45,273 nt of DNA from Bacteroidetes bacterium ADurb.Bin008 (GCA_002071445.1 MWFE01000054.1:1-45273); one strand, 5' to 3'; shown: positions 7,621-17,620, numbered from the stretch's first letter. A program made the numbers and translations. Notes: a model not told the origin generated them from the letters alone.

Positions 7621-8895
7621 CTATTCCGGAATTTTAGCGCCACAGGCACGTTCCAATTCAACCAAGGCGGTATGGTAATCGTACATGGTTTGATAGTACA
7701 TGCTGTTCACCTCATTGTATGTACGCTGCGCATCGAGCACCTCAAGTAGCGACGATTCACCTCGAGAATAGCTGTAAGTCTTCCCCTCTAAAACAGCTTT
7801 GGCCTGTTTGAGAAGGCCAAAATCAAAATTCTTCACTTGCTTCATTATTGCCTGATACCGGTTATACGCCTGCAAAACCTCATTTTTCACGGCTATCTCC
7901 AAGCTTTTGTAGTTCAATTCGCTTTGCTCCAACTCATACTGCGCAATACGCACCTCGGCCTTGTTCAGGTTCGAAAATTTCAAAGGGATGGCTATACCTG
8001 CCGTAATCTCAGCATCAGTGGGTGAGAGGTAGTGTGAATTCAACTTCGAGTTGGTTGCTCCAACCTTCAAATCGATATCCATTCTACGCTCGGCACGAAT
8101 GAGCCTGAGGGCGCTTCCAGAATAATCCACCTGTTGTCGTGCCGTCATCAGGTCGGGGCGATTATCAAGGGCAGTTTCCAAAAGTTGCTCAAAAGACACT
8201 ACCTTTTCTACCCTTTCGAACTCCTGTGTGGGAAAGTAAAGGGTATCGGCGTGATAAATGCCAATATGATTGGAAAGGTTAGCGAATGCATTTCTCTGCT
8301 CCGCATCCAACACCATAAGCTCATTGTACAGCATGCCTGCCTCAAGTTTGCTCTGCATGGCATCGATGGACATTATGATACCAAGCGAAAGACGAATGCT
8401 GTCGGCCTGAGCCAATTGCTTTAACATCTGGTATGAATTTTCGGTCACTTCGTATAAGTTCCTGTTCTTCATGGCCTCAAGATAGGCAATCGTGGCGTCG
8501 GCCAAAAGGTTGCGTAAAAAGTCGTTGAACTGTGCATGTGCCAAATTTTGGCCACTCCTGGCCAAGTCAATGCGCGCCCTACGCTTTCCCAACTCAATGG
8601 TCTGCTCCAATTCGGTGGTATAGCTATTCTCCCCACCATCTCTTCCCCACTCGAACGACAGTGTCGGGTCGGGGAACACCCGGGCTGCTGCCACTTCTGC
8701 TTCGGCAATGCTCAAATTGTAGCGTTCGGCAGCTAACTCGAGGTTGTGCACCAAAACAAGTTCGAGATACTCTTTCAACCCTATATTGATGTATGGAACG
8801 GACATCTCGGACTGCGCCCAAAGAGCCGTAGAGATACCCGACACAGCAAAAAGAAGTGCTGTAATCCAAAGAATCAACCTTTTTCTATTCCCCAT
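7621..8895 (-). CDS. TolC-family outer membrane efflux protein (CzcC-like)
   Basis: A 424-residue outer-membrane channel component. A signal peptide ends at about residue 27 (LLFAVSGISTALWAQ). Two copies of the outer-membrane efflux domain follow, rich in long amphipathic helices (for example EYLELVLVHNLELAAERYNL and a second repeat from about residue 225). It would form the exit duct for the adjacent RND pump and adaptor. The start overlaps the end of the RND gene by 11 nt, so translation is probably coupled. It is the last gene of the efflux operon. Confidence 0.9.
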   Translation of the reverse strand: MGNRKRLILWITALLFAVSGISTALWAQSEMSVPYINIGLKEYLELVLVHNLELAAERYNLSIAEAEVAAARVFPDPTLSFEWGRDGGENSYTTELEQTIELGKRRARIDLARSGQNLAHAQFNDFLRNLLADATIAYLEAMKNRNLYEVTENSYQMLKQLAQADSIRLSLGIIMSIDAMQSKLEAGMLYNELMVLDAEQRNAFANLSNHIGIYHADTLYFPTQEFERVEKVVSFEQLLETALDNRPDLMTARQQVDYSGSALRLIRAERRMDIDLKVGATNSKLNSHYLSPTDAEITAGIAIPLKFSNLNKAEVRIAQYELEQSELNYKSLEIAVKNEVLQAYNRYQAIMKQVKNFDFGLLKQAKAVLEGKTYSYSRGESSLLEVLDAQRTYNEVNSMYYQTMYDYHTALVELERACGAKIPE

Positions 8896-11800
8896 TTTTC
8901 ACCTCCTTTCCCCAATGATTTTCAACTATATAGTAGAGTGTGGGCATAATGTAGATGGTGGCAATGGTGGCAAACAGCAGCCCATACACTATTACAGTTG
9001 CCAGCGGTCGCTGCACATCGGAACCAATATTGGTTGACATCGAAGCGGGTAGCAATCCTACTACGGCCACAGTTGCAGTCATAATCACAGGGCGAAATAC
9101 ATGCCGTGATCCGTTGACGACTGCCTCCTTCAGCTCCATCCCCCTGTTGCGCAGGTTGTTGATGCGCGAAAAAATGATAACCCCATTCTGTATTGAAACG
9201 CCAAACAGGGCTATAAATCCTACTGCAGAAGAAACGTTGAGACTCATTCCCCTGATATTAAGCGCCAGCATACCTCCCAACAGTGCCAGAGGTATAATGC
9301 CCATGATTAATGCAGCCTGTCGCAACCTACCGAAAGCGATGAAAAGCAGAATGAACATGATGGCTAATGCCAATGGCACTATCATGCCCAATCGGGTGTA
9401 GGCCCTGCTTTGATTTTCGAACTGCCCCCCCCACTCAATGCTGATGGTTTCGTGATCATATTCTACTTCGTTTTCAATTCTCGTCTTAGCCTCTTTAAGG
9501 AATGAGGTCAGGTCGCGCCCTCTGAGATTGAGGCTCAAGTCAATATATCGCCGATTCATCTCTCGCGATATGGAACTGGCCCCTCTTGTTAGCTTCACTT
9601 CAGCTACCTGTGAGAGGGGAATTTTGGCTCCGGAAGAAGAGGTTAGCATAAGGTTCCCTATTTTCTCAGGCGTGTTTCGACTTTCCTCCTCATACCTGCA
9701 TGTTATATCGTACACCCTATCGTCAATGAATACTTGCGATACTGCCTTCCCACCAATAGCCACCTCTATGAGCTCTGCCACATCGGCCACATTTAGCCCA
9801 TACATGGCTACCCTATCCCTATCAACATTGACTACCAATTGAGGAGCAGGCGGTTCCTGTGTAATGAGCAGGTCGTGCGCTCCATGAACACTACTTACAA
9901 CACGTTGAATATCCTCCACCACGCGCCTTGTCTCTTTAATGTCGTTGCCAAACACTTTGATAGACAAATCGCTATGGGATCCTGCCATCTGATCCATCAC
10001 CATATCCAATATGGGTTGCGAAAAGCTTACCGTGTAACCGGGAAGCATTTCAATATCTGCTTTCAATTCTCTGATTAAATCGTCTTTGCGCTTCCCCCCT
10101 TTCCAGTTCCCGTAAGGAATAAGTCCGATGGAGCACTCCACATGCGATTTGGAGAAAGGTTCGGTTCCCGGGTCATCCCTGCCAGTCTGGGTCATCACGT
10201 AGCTAATCTCATCGTAGTGAATAATATGACTTCTAAGCGTATCGGCCATTTCCTTAGCCTTGTCTAACGTGATTCCGGGAGGAAGCTGTACCTGCAACCA
10301 AAGTGAACCCTCGTCCAGGTTGGGAAGAAAATCCTTTCCAACGGTATAACTTAGTATTCCCGAACCCAACAAAATAAGCGCAATAGCCATAAATATCCTT
10401 TTTGGCTTTTCCAAAATGGCAACCGTATGCTTATTATATAGAGCCGTAATCTTTTCAAACCACCTGTTTTTATAAGTTTTTTGCGGCTTACGGTAAGCGG
10501 TGTAGGTAAGCCCGGGGATAAGGAGCAAGGCTACAGATAGCGCAGCCAAAAGGGCGAATCCCAAAGTAAACGCCATGGGAGTAAAGAGTTTACGCTCAAT
10601 GCGCTCAAACGCAAACAGGGGCAAATAGGCAGTTATTATGATGATTGTGGAAAAGAAAACGGGTCGTGCCACCTCAGCAACGCGTTCGATGATGGACTGC
10701 GGCTCAAGCGCATCATTGGGATTGTTTTCGCGCTTTTTCAAAATAGTTTCCATGGTGATGATAGACCCCTCGATGATTATCCCAAAGTCGATGGCTCCAA
10801 TGGAAAGCAGGTTGGCGGGAATATTGGTAAGATGCATCAGGATAAATGCGATGAGCAACGAAAGAGGAATGGTGGTGGCCACAATAATGGCACCCCGCCA
10901 ACTACCCAAGAATACTATGAGAACGAAAACCACCAGAAGTATTCCGAATGAGAGGGTATGCGACACGGTGTTCAGGGTGGAGTTCACCAGATCGGTACGA
11001 TCCATGAATGGACGGATGGTTACTCCCTTGGGCAGAGTCCTGTTGTTGAGTTCATCAACCTTGGCATGTATCTTCTCCAATACCTCCGACGGATTCTCGC
11101 CGCGAAGCATCTGCACAATTCCCTCTACACTCTCTGAATGGTCAACATTTTTATCGGTAAATCCGAGAATCCCTTTTCGCTCCAGTACGCCGTACTTTAG
11201 ATTACCTATATCGCTAAGAAAAATGGGAACGCCCTTCTCGGTTTTCACCACAATTCTACCCAAATCTGACAGATTGCGCACCATCCCTACTCCCCTAATC
11301 ACGTAGCTCAGGTCGCCACGATCAATCATGCTTCCGCCAGCATTGGCATTATTCTGCTCAATTTTCTCTATCACATCGCCCAACGACAAATCATACTGTT
11401 CAAGTTTTCGGGGGTTAATCTCAACCTGATACTGCGTTGTAATGCCACCGAAGTTACTCACATCGGCCACTCCCGTTATCTGCCTGAGGGCAGGAATTAT
11501 GACCCAATAATTCAGGTCAGTGAGTTCGCGAAGGTCGTGGGTGCTGCTCTCGATAATGTATCGGTATATTTCGCCTGTAGGCGAAGTGAGGGGGCCCAAC
11601 TCGGGGCTTGCATCGAACGGAAGATCCACGGCAGATAATCGCTCAAGCACACGCTGGCGAGCCCAGTAATCATCAACCCCGTCCTCAAAAACCAGTGTGA
11701 TGGTGGATATGCCAAAGTTATTGCCACTTCGCATGGTTACCAATCCGGGTAATCCATTGAGTTCTCGCTCCAAGGGAATGGCTATAAGTTGCTCCATCTC

Positions 11801-11974
11801 CTCGGCAGCCAGCCCAGTAACCTGGGTAACCACATCTACGGTAACATCAGCTATATCGGGATAGGCATCAATAGCCAACTGTTTCCAGGAGTAATATCCA
11901 AATAGACCAATTAGTACGAACAGCACTGCAAATACCCATCTGTTATGGATGGAAAGAGTAATAAGGTTCTTCAT
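8885..11974 (-). CDS. Heavy-metal efflux RND transporter (CusA/CzcA family)
   Basis: A 1029-residue RND permease, full length for the HME-RND group. The N-terminal membrane helix is followed by a large periplasmic domain, TM helices 2-6 from about residue 340, a second periplasmic domain and the C-terminal helices. The TM4 motif of CzcA-type pumps is present as DFGIIIEG...ME: Asp396, Glu402 in place of the usual second Asp, and Glu409. This suggests proton-driven export of a divalent or monovalent metal, not drugs. The C-terminal GVSIQNGVIIFSRINNLR is also typical. Metal specificity (Co/Zn/Cd versus Cu/Ag) cannot be read safely. The gene lies between the adaptor (gap 12 nt) and the TolC-like gene (overlap). 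Confidence 0.93.
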   Translation of the reverse strand: MKNLITLSIHNRWVFAVLFVLIGLFGYYSWKQLAIDAYPDIADVTVDVVTQVTGLAAEEMEQLIAIPLERELNGLPGLVTMRSGNNFGISTITLVFEDGVDDYWARQRVLERLSAVDLPFDASPELGPLTSPTGEIYRYIIESSTHDLRELTDLNYWVIIPALRQITGVADVSNFGGITTQYQVEINPRKLEQYDLSLGDVIEKIEQNNANAGGSMIDRGDLSYVIRGVGMVRNLSDLGRIVVKTEKGVPIFLSDIGNLKYGVLERKGILGFTDKNVDHSESVEGIVQMLRGENPSEVLEKIHAKVDELNNRTLPKGVTIRPFMDRTDLVNSTLNTVSHTLSFGILLVVFVLIVFLGSWRGAIIVATTIPLSLLIAFILMHLTNIPANLLSIGAIDFGIIIEGSIITMETILKKRENNPNDALEPQSIIERVAEVARPVFFSTIIIITAYLPLFAFERIERKLFTPMAFTLGFALLAALSVALLLIPGLTYTAYRKPQKTYKNRWFEKITALYNKHTVAILEKPKRIFMAIALILLGSGILSYTVGKDFLPNLDEGSLWLQVQLPPGITLDKAKEMADTLRSHIIHYDEISYVMTQTGRDDPGTEPFSKSHVECSIGLIPYGNWKGGKRKDDLIRELKADIEMLPGYTVSFSQPILDMVMDQMAGSHSDLSIKVFGNDIKETRRVVEDIQRVVSSVHGAHDLLITQEPPAPQLVVNVDRDRVAMYGLNVADVAELIEVAIGGKAVSQVFIDDRVYDITCRYEEESRNTPEKIGNLMLTSSSGAKIPLSQVAEVKLTRGASSISREMNRRYIDLSLNLRGRDLTSFLKEAKTRIENEVEYDHETISIEWGGQFENQSRAYTRLGMIVPLALAIMFILLFIAFGRLRQAALIMGIIPLALLGGMLALNIRGMSLNVSSAVGFIALFGVSIQNGVIIFSRINNLRNRGMELKEAVVNGSRHVFRPVIMTATVAVVGLLPASMSTNIGSDVQRPLATVIVYGLLFATIATIYIMPTLYYIVENHWGKEVKNGE

Positions 11975-11986
11975 ATCGCCTCTTTT

Positions 11987-13087
11987 TTAACCCAAAAGGT
12001 AGAACCCTCCGTTGACAATTATCTCCTCGTTGGGCTTCAACCCTTTTCGTACCAATACAAACTCCTTACACTCCGTTACCGTTTCGATGGGTCGTTTGGT
12101 GAACTGATTTTTGCCCGTACACACGTACACATAGCTACTATCGTCCATTTGCAGCACCGCCTTAGCGGGCACTTTAATGAAACTATTGGTAGTGTTTTTA
12201 AAGGTAGAGGTGGCGTACATTCCGGGTTTCATCAATCTTTCTCTATTGTCGCACTCAATGAATATCTGGGCCGATCGCGTCTCCTCATCGATCACCGAGC
12301 TTATGTGGTAAACCCTCCCTTTAATGCTCAACCCGGGATAGGCCATCAGTTGAATATCTACCTCATTTTGGCTATTTATCGTGCCAATATCTTTTTCCTT
12401 CACCTGACCGACCACCCATACCCTGCTCAACTCGGCAATGGTTGCAATGGGATCGGAGTCCTCTTTGAGGAATTGACCAATAACCACGTTATCCTCGACA
12501 ATGGTACCTTTAATCGGAGATCGGATTATTAGGGGCTGTCCAAGGAAAAGGCTGGCGGTATCCACCTGAAAAACGGTTAGTGCTGCCAAAGCACTCTCAA
12601 AGTCCTTTTTTCGAAGCATATACGCCACTTCAGCCTCTTCAAAATCCCTCTGTATGCCAACTCCCTTCTCTAACAAATCTTTCTGGCGAAGAAAATTTTT
12701 CAAACCCAGCTGCAACTCATCCTTAGCTTGAAAATAGGCTTTGGTGGCCTCGAAATACTCCATGGAGGATATCTCGAAAAGGGGTGTACCCTCGTTGACC
12801 TCCTGCCCCAGGCGGATGTAAGATTTGACAATTCGGCCGGAAAATGGCACAGCCGCAAAAGCATACCGATTGGTTATAGCTTTTACAACACCTGCAGCTA
12901 CCACCTCAAAGCAGTATGAACTGGTATCGACTCTTTGGCATTGAAGTTTATTGAGAATGGGCGAATGGTCGGCAATGGTTACCACATCTCCGTTTATATC
13001 TAAATCTGACGGTTCGTCGGGAGAATTGCCCGAATTGCAAGCAGTAACAATCAACAGGAGTACCCAGGGTAAAAGAAATTTATTCAT
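11987..13087 (-). CDS. Efflux RND periplasmic adaptor lipoprotein (CzcB/CusB-like)
   Basis: A 366-residue membrane-fusion protein. Residues 1-17 are a lipoprotein signal ending in lipobox VTAC with Cys17 as lipid anchor. Then come a beta-barrel/lipoyl half (GRIVKSYIRLGQEVNEGTPL), an alpha-helical hairpin (about 110-170), the second lipoyl half (IRSPIKGTIVEDNVVIGQFL) and C-terminal barrel domains ending KGLKPNEEIIVNGGFYLLG. It links the inner-membrane pump to the outer-membrane channel. Anchoring by lipid rather than a membrane helix is usual in Bacteroidota. Confidence 0.92.
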   Translation of the reverse strand: MNKFLLPWVLLLIVTACNSGNSPDEPSDLDINGDVVTIADHSPILNKLQCQRVDTSSYCFEVVAAGVVKAITNRYAFAAVPFSGRIVKSYIRLGQEVNEGTPLFEISSMEYFEATKAYFQAKDELQLGLKNFLRQKDLLEKGVGIQRDFEEAEVAYMLRKKDFESALAALTVFQVDTASLFLGQPLIIRSPIKGTIVEDNVVIGQFLKEDSDPIATIAELSRVWVVGQVKEKDIGTINSQNEVDIQLMAYPGLSIKGRVYHISSVIDEETRSAQIFIECDNRERLMKPGMYATSTFKNTTNSFIKVPAKAVLQMDDSSYVYVCTGKNQFTKRPIETVTECKEFVLVRKGLKPNEEIIVNGGFYLLG

Positions 13088-13174
13088 AAAAAATGATGTT
13101 TTTTAAATCAATACGACAAACACGTGGGCTATTGCAACGTGTAAAAGAAAATTGGAAAATCGATGGTAATTAGT

Positions 13175-13528
13175 TTACCCTATGGGGGGTCCCCTGAGGC
13201 CATTGGCTCCTGTGAGAAACGATGGAAGGTGAAAAAATAATTCAATCCCGAAAAGGATTTGATGAATCGGCAACTCTATGTGAAAAGATGCATTAAGTGC
13301 AGGTATTCCTGTGGAAAAGAATGAAGACAGGTAGTGAATAAGGCAGTATTCATCCTGAGAGTGATGGTGCTGTTCTTTGTCATTTGAAGATTCGTAGGGA
13401 TGCGAGTGTACCACAAGAATACCATTCTCAACATGGTGAGTATGGTAAAAAAGGGTAATACTTCCGTAGTAGCTGAGGAAAACCAGTACAAGAAAGTAGT
13501 TTGCAAACCTAATCCAAAATAACCTCAT
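13175..13528 (-). CDS. Small His-rich membrane-anchored protein leading the efflux operon
   Basis: A 117-residue protein with one N-terminal hydrophobic segment (about residues 8-27), followed by a histidine-rich stretch with HTHH, HSHP and HHH clusters (about residues 29-57). A second weakly hydrophobic region precedes the C-terminal LRGPPIG. No enzyme family is recognised. Small proteins of this layout, ending in an R-x-P-P-like motif, often precede CzcBA/CusBA genes in Bacteroidota, and the histidines suggest binding of the exported metal in the periplasm. That role is inference. It has the operon promoter directly upstream and an 87-nt gap to the adaptor gene. Confidence 0.7.
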   Translation of the reverse strand: MRLFWIRFANYFLVLVFLSYYGSITLFYHTHHVENGILVVHSHPYESSNDKEQHHHSQDEYCLIHYLSSFFSTGIPALNASFHIELPIHQILFGIELFFHLPSFLTGANGLRGPPIG

Positions 13529-13550
13529 ACCCGATTTAAAAAAATCGTGG

Positions 13551-13581
13551 CAAAGATATTGGAATAAAATTCTTATGCCAA
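13551..13581 (-). promoter_or_regulatory. Bacteroidota-type promoter of the metal efflux operon
   Basis: On the minus strand TATCTTTG (13551-13558) is a perfect TAnnTTTG -7 element, and TTG (13579-13581) sits exactly 20 nt upstream. The predicted start is about 15-20 nt before ATG 13528. An A-rich inverted repeat (CGATTTAAAAAAATCG, 13532-13547) lies between the -7 element and the ATG and could be an operator. Confidence 0.65.
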
Positions 13582-13733
13582 GAAATGGCTAAAAATGTTA
13601 CCGTTACTAAGGCATAAAGATTAAATGTGCTCCCAGGTTTTTGTTGGTAATAACCATTGAGCAATAAAAAATGACTGAGAATGTGATACCCCGGGCAACA
13701 TTCATTGAATCCACACGCCTATCCTATATGGCA

Positions 13734-15497
13734 TCAGGAAATAAGAATTTCCCTTTGGGGAATGGTAAATTTGAAATCGCTCCCTTTGCCTACCCGGCTC
13801 TCCACCCAAATCTTCCCACCATGCATCTCCACCAACTCTTTGCAAAGCATTAATCCTATTCCGGCACCCTTCTCGTTTTCGGTTCCTCTGGTAGTTTGCA
13901 GAGTTTCGGAGTTCCAAAGTTGGGCTATTTTGTCCTCTTCCATGCCAATGCCGTTGTCCGAAACGGTAATCGTTGTACCCTCCGAATTTTGGTCGGCATA
14001 AACTTTTACCTCACCATCCCTTTTGGTGAACTTAATGGCATTGGAAATTAAATTCCGCATTATGGTTTTAAACATATTGAGGTCAGCCGTCAGATTGATT
14101 GGCTTTTGATCAACAACAATCTTAATCCCTTTCAATCCTGCCTGATTCTCCTGTAGTTTAATCAATTCGTTGGTTTCATCAGTAAAACTTAGCTCCACGG
14201 GGCTGAGAACCAGTTTGCCCAGCTGGGAATTTCCCCATAGCAACATTTGCTCCAGAAGGTCGTTTGCCTGTATGGTAGTGCTGTTTATGGTGCTTAAATT
14301 ATCCTTAAGTTCTTCAGTACTAAATTCTTCCATGTTGGAAGCGAGTACCCTCGACAGACCAATCAGAATATTGAAAGGACTTCTTAAATCGTGTGCCAGA
14401 ATGGAGATGAACAGGTCTTTCTGATGGTTGGTTTTCCTAAGCTGCTCCTCCTGGTGTTGCAGTTTATCGAGGTTATTGGAATTTTGAAGGGCTATTGATA
14501 CCAATTCGGCAAACGATGTGGCTATCCTTGCATCATAATCAGTAAATGGGCCATCCTTTTCACCCAATCCTAACAGTCCAATGGTTTTACCCCCAATCTT
14601 AAGGGGAGCGAACATCACATTGTGAAGGGGAATATGCCCCGGGGGCATATATTTCGAATGGGGGCTATCCTCGTAATTATTATCGTATGTGGTTTGTCCT
14701 GTATCGTACACTACTTTACGCAACCCGCGTATGGGCATGCTGAGGCTTGCGTCAACACCACAGGGAAGCCCTCCCGCCTCAAGAAAAAGTACATCGTTCT
14801 CCTCGTTATTCTCATCCAGCAGTGCAATATAGCCTGCTCTGGCCCCGGTCAACTCCCTGCTATATTCGAATATTTGTCGGGCAGTGGTAATAAAATCTTT
14901 GGTTTCAAGCACCATCCTGCTGCCATTGAGAAGCAGTTCGATCTCCTTGTTACGGTCAGTCAATAACTTTTCGTTTGCCTTTCGCCTCGATATATCACGG
15001 CTTACAGCAACTATTTCGGGGTGACCAGTTTCCCTGTTTAAACGAAAATAGGAAGTGGTTTCAGTACTAATTGCCGAACCATTTTTATGCAATTGCTCAA
15101 ATTGGTCGATATAGGTATGGCGCTTATGGGGATCAATCTTAAAGTAAGCCACTCGCTCTTTCGTTATCTGCTTCACATACTCCCTCGAGGATTCGGTCAG
15201 AAACGGCATGATCGACTGCCCTACAAGATCCTCCGGGAAATAACCCAAAAGTCTGTACACCGAAGAGCTGACATAGCTGAACCTAAGATCTGCAAGGTCA
15301 ATAACAAAAATTACCTCGTTGATATTGTCGGTAATCAGCTTAACATACGATTCCTCGATAGCCATCCTCCGGTTCTTTTCTTCCACCAGAGTGCTCACAC
15401 TGTCCAGTTGGGATATCAAACTATCCTTAGCATTAGAATCGATGCTTAACGATTCAATTTTCTGCCTGAGGTCAATTAGTTTAGGGGATATATCCAT
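13734..15497 (-). CDS. PAS-GAF sensor histidine kinase
   Basis: A 587-residue cytoplasmic sensor kinase with no membrane segment. Order: N-terminal coiled coil (1-50), PAS domain with PAC motif (about 50-170, ending VAVSRDISRRKANEKLL), GAF domain (about 185-340), HisKA dimerisation domain with the phosphoacceptor His369 in LAHDLRSPFN, and HATPase domain with RNLISNAIKFT (N box), DNGIGM (G1) and GAGIGLMLCKELVEMHGGKI (G2). No response regulator is adjacent, so the partner is unknown. PAS plus GAF suggests detection of a small cytoplasmic ligand or redox state. It is next to the efflux operon but has its own promoter, so a link to metal sensing is not shown. Confidence 0.9.
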   Translation of the reverse strand: MDISPKLIDLRQKIESLSIDSNAKDSLISQLDSVSTLVEEKNRRMAIEESYVKLITDNINEVIFVIDLADLRFSYVSSSVYRLLGYFPEDLVGQSIMPFLTESSREYVKQITKERVAYFKIDPHKRHTYIDQFEQLHKNGSAISTETTSYFRLNRETGHPEIVAVSRDISRRKANEKLLTDRNKEIELLLNGSRMVLETKDFITTARQIFEYSRELTGARAGYIALLDENNEENDVLFLEAGGLPCGVDASLSMPIRGLRKVVYDTGQTTYDNNYEDSPHSKYMPPGHIPLHNVMFAPLKIGGKTIGLLGLGEKDGPFTDYDARIATSFAELVSIALQNSNNLDKLQHQEEQLRKTNHQKDLFISILAHDLRSPFNILIGLSRVLASNMEEFSTEELKDNLSTINSTTIQANDLLEQMLLWGNSQLGKLVLSPVELSFTDETNELIKLQENQAGLKGIKIVVDQKPINLTADLNMFKTIMRNLISNAIKFTKRDGEVKVYADQNSEGTTITVSDNGIGMEEDKIAQLWNSETLQTTRGTENEKGAGIGLMLCKELVEMHGGKIWVESRVGKGSDFKFTIPQREILIS

Positions 15498-15569
15498 AGA
15501 AAAATTCTGATTTTAACTCAAATTATATACGTAAGGACTATTGAAAAAGGAAAGGCCAAGGAGACAAGA

Positions 15570-15600
15570 CAAATATAATCAAAGCAATGAATAATTTCAA
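15570..15600 (-). promoter_or_regulatory. Bacteroidota-type promoter for the histidine kinase
   Basis: On the minus strand TATATTTG (15570-15577) matches the -7 consensus and TTG (15598-15600) lies 20 nt upstream. The leader would be about 65 nt. The rest of 15601-15818 is AT-rich and shows no gene. Confidence 0.55.
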
Positions 15601-15818
15601 AAAAATTGAAAATGAGCCCAACCATATCGATAAATAAATCATCACATTTTAAAAATCACACCAACAACATTTTTAATAATACGCTTGGAAAGAAAAAACA
15701 GATATCGTTGGAATTTCCTCAAATCAAATCTTTTCTTTCTGACAATGGGTTTGAAACATAATGGTAAAAAAGTCAACCCAATGTTATTAGCAGCAAGACC
15801 AATAGTGGCATGGCCTAT

Positions 15819-16754
15819 TTACCTATAGTATCGTATGTAATACTTTTTATCCTCGTATTCCAACTGTATAAGTTTTCCCTCGCGTATTAATTTTTCCACG
15901 GTTGAAAAATCTGCGTTATCCTTTCTTAAAAGTTCGTCCATGGCATCCTCACGAAGGGGATGAACCGAACTAATGTTGAGTATATCATTTTCTGCATTGC
16001 CGGTGTAACCGGTATTCTTACCCTCAAACCCTAAAATGAGTTCGGTTTTCAATCCTTTTTTACTAAAAATTTGGTATGCCATGTTTATATTCTCGCTGCC
16101 GGCTGGTTTTACAGACGAAACAGCCGGGGGCCGTGTGGGAATGGCAATATATGCCTTAGATGGTTTCAGCTGAAGAATAAAATCAGAAGTGGATTGAATT
16201 GCCTCGGGATTATCGTTAAAACCTTCAAGCATCATGGTTTCTGTAACCAAAGTTCCCTTAAAATCTGCGGCAAACCTTTTTATACCTTCCATCACCAAGT
16301 TCAATGTTAACGAAGGGTGAGGACGATTAATTCTTCTCCAAACGTTACCCGTTACAGTATCCACCTTAACGGACACCCAATCTGCATCCATTAGGTTTTC
16401 CCTAACTACAGGATCACTCAATAACGAGGCGTTTGTTATCACGGCTATGGGAATATTAAAACCCTTCAGCAATCTGATGGATTTGCCCAAATTGGCATCG
16501 AGTGTGGGTTCTCCGCTGGCAACGAAGGTAAGGTAATCAGGTTTGTCGGCAGGGCTAATCCTGCCTAGCAACGATTCTACAGAATCCCTAATGGTTTGGG
16601 GTTCGTAGAATGTTTCGCGTTCTGTGCTACTCTTTTGCCTTGCTCCCAGCTGACAGTAAATGCAAGAATAGGAACACACCTTTCTTAAGGGAATATTGTT
16701 GATTCCCATACTCTTACCTAGTCGTCTCGATGGTACAGGGCCAAATGCAATCAT
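15819..16754 (-). CDS. Radical SAM protein (COG0731-like Fe-S oxidoreductase)
   Basis: A 311-residue radical SAM enzyme. It begins FGPVPSRRLGKSMGINNIP, the signature start of the COG0731 group (distant relatives of the wybutosine enzyme Tyw1). The [4Fe-4S]-SAM motif C-x3-C-x2-C follows at Cys27, Cys31 and Cys34. Further SAM-domain motifs are FVASGEPTLDANLG and VKVDTVTGNVWRRINRPHP. The C-terminal ~70 residues form a small winged-helix-like extension. The reaction is unknown. It overlaps the upstream ferredoxin-MinD ATPase by 4 nt and is the last gene of the long operon, so it may contribute radical chemistry or cluster precursors to the same system. Confidence 0.88.
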   Translation of the reverse strand: MIAFGPVPSRRLGKSMGINNIPLRKVCSYSCIYCQLGARQKSSTERETFYEPQTIRDSVESLLGRISPADKPDYLTFVASGEPTLDANLGKSIRLLKGFNIPIAVITNASLLSDPVVRENLMDADWVSVKVDTVTGNVWRRINRPHPSLTLNLVMEGIKRFAADFKGTLVTETMMLEGFNDNPEAIQSTSDFILQLKPSKAYIAIPTRPPAVSSVKPAGSENINMAYQIFSKKGLKTELILGFEGKNTGYTGNAENDILNISSVHPLREDAMDELLRKDNADFSTVEKLIREGKLIQLEYEDKKYYIRYYR

Positions 16755-17620
16755 TTGCTTTGGGTTATTGTGTTCCAGATCGCGCCAATCTGCCTGCTAA
16801 ACTCCGATTGGGGCTGCCACTCAATGATGCTTTTCAGGTTGACCATGGCCTCCACAACCGATGGGTTGAAGGGCAACTTACCGGCCAATGGGATACCCTT
16901 CTCATGGCAATGCTGCTCAATTAGCCGCGACATATCATCGTTCAGGTCGTACTTGTTTATAATTACCCATGCTTTCAGGCTGAATTTTTCCACTATCTCA
17001 AGGGCCCGTTTCAAATCGTGAAGCCCCGACAGGGTAGGCTCGGTTACCACCACCACGTGGTTTGTTCCGGTAATGGATGAGATTACGGCACAGCCAATGC
17101 CCGGAGGGCCATCGATGATGATATTCTCCAAATTGTAATCCTTCGCAATGGCCTTTGCCTTGTCGCGTACCATATTCACCAATTTCCCCGAATTCTCCTC
17201 ACCCGGAGCAAGGCGCCCGTACACCATTCGGCCATTGCGAAAGGCTCCGGAATACATGCGGCTCTTATCGTTGTCAACCATGGTTATTGCCCCGTGGGGA
17301 CAAACCCTTGCGCACAGATGACAGCCATCGCACGAGGTTTCGGATATGGTGATTTTGCCATCCATACTGTGAATGGCATCGAACCGGCAATAATCCATGC
17401 AAATGCCGCAGTGCGTGCAAATTGAATAGTCGATTATTGCCGTTTGCCCGGCGATGTACACCTGCTCCTCTTCATGAGTGGGTGTGAAAAGGATGTGTAG
17501 GTTGGCAGCATCCACATCGCAATCGGCCAGCACAACCGGCTGCCCAATGAGGGTGGCAAATGCAGCGCTAATGCTGCTCTTCCCCGTTCCGCCCTTACCG
17601 CTGATGATGGCTATTTCCAT
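16751..17620 (-). CDS. MinD-type P-loop ATPase with inserted 2[4Fe-4S] ferredoxin domain (first copy)
   Basis: A 289-residue protein of COG1149. The MinD/Mrp-like deviant Walker A GKGGTGKSS begins at residue 9, with LADCDVDAANLH as the switch. A bacterial ferredoxin domain is inserted after strand 2, with cysteines 68, 71, 74, 78 and 97, 100, 103, 107, the spacing for two [4Fe-4S] clusters. The ATPase then resumes with IIDGPPGIGCAVISSITG. Paralogous pairs of such ATPases belong to the orange-protein (ORP) loci of Desulfovibrio and related clusters; coupling ATP use to cluster or metal-cofactor transfer is the accepted guess. It overlaps the second copy by 26 nt. Sequence identity between the two copies is modest, so they probably form a heterodimer; that is inference. 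Confidence 0.92.
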   Translation of the reverse strand: MEIAIISGKGGTGKSSISAAFATLIGQPVVLADCDVDAANLHILFTPTHEEEQVYIAGQTAIIDYSICTHCGICMDYCRFDAIHSMDGKITISETSCDGCHLCARVCPHGAITMVDNDKSRMYSGAFRNGRMVYGRLAPGEENSGKLVNMVRDKAKAIAKDYNLENIIIDGPPGIGCAVISSITGTNHVVVVTEPTLSGLHDLKRALEIVEKFSLKAWVIINKYDLNDDMSRLIEQHCHEKGIPLAGKLPFNPSVVEAMVNLKSIIEWQPQSEFSRQIGAIWNTITQSK

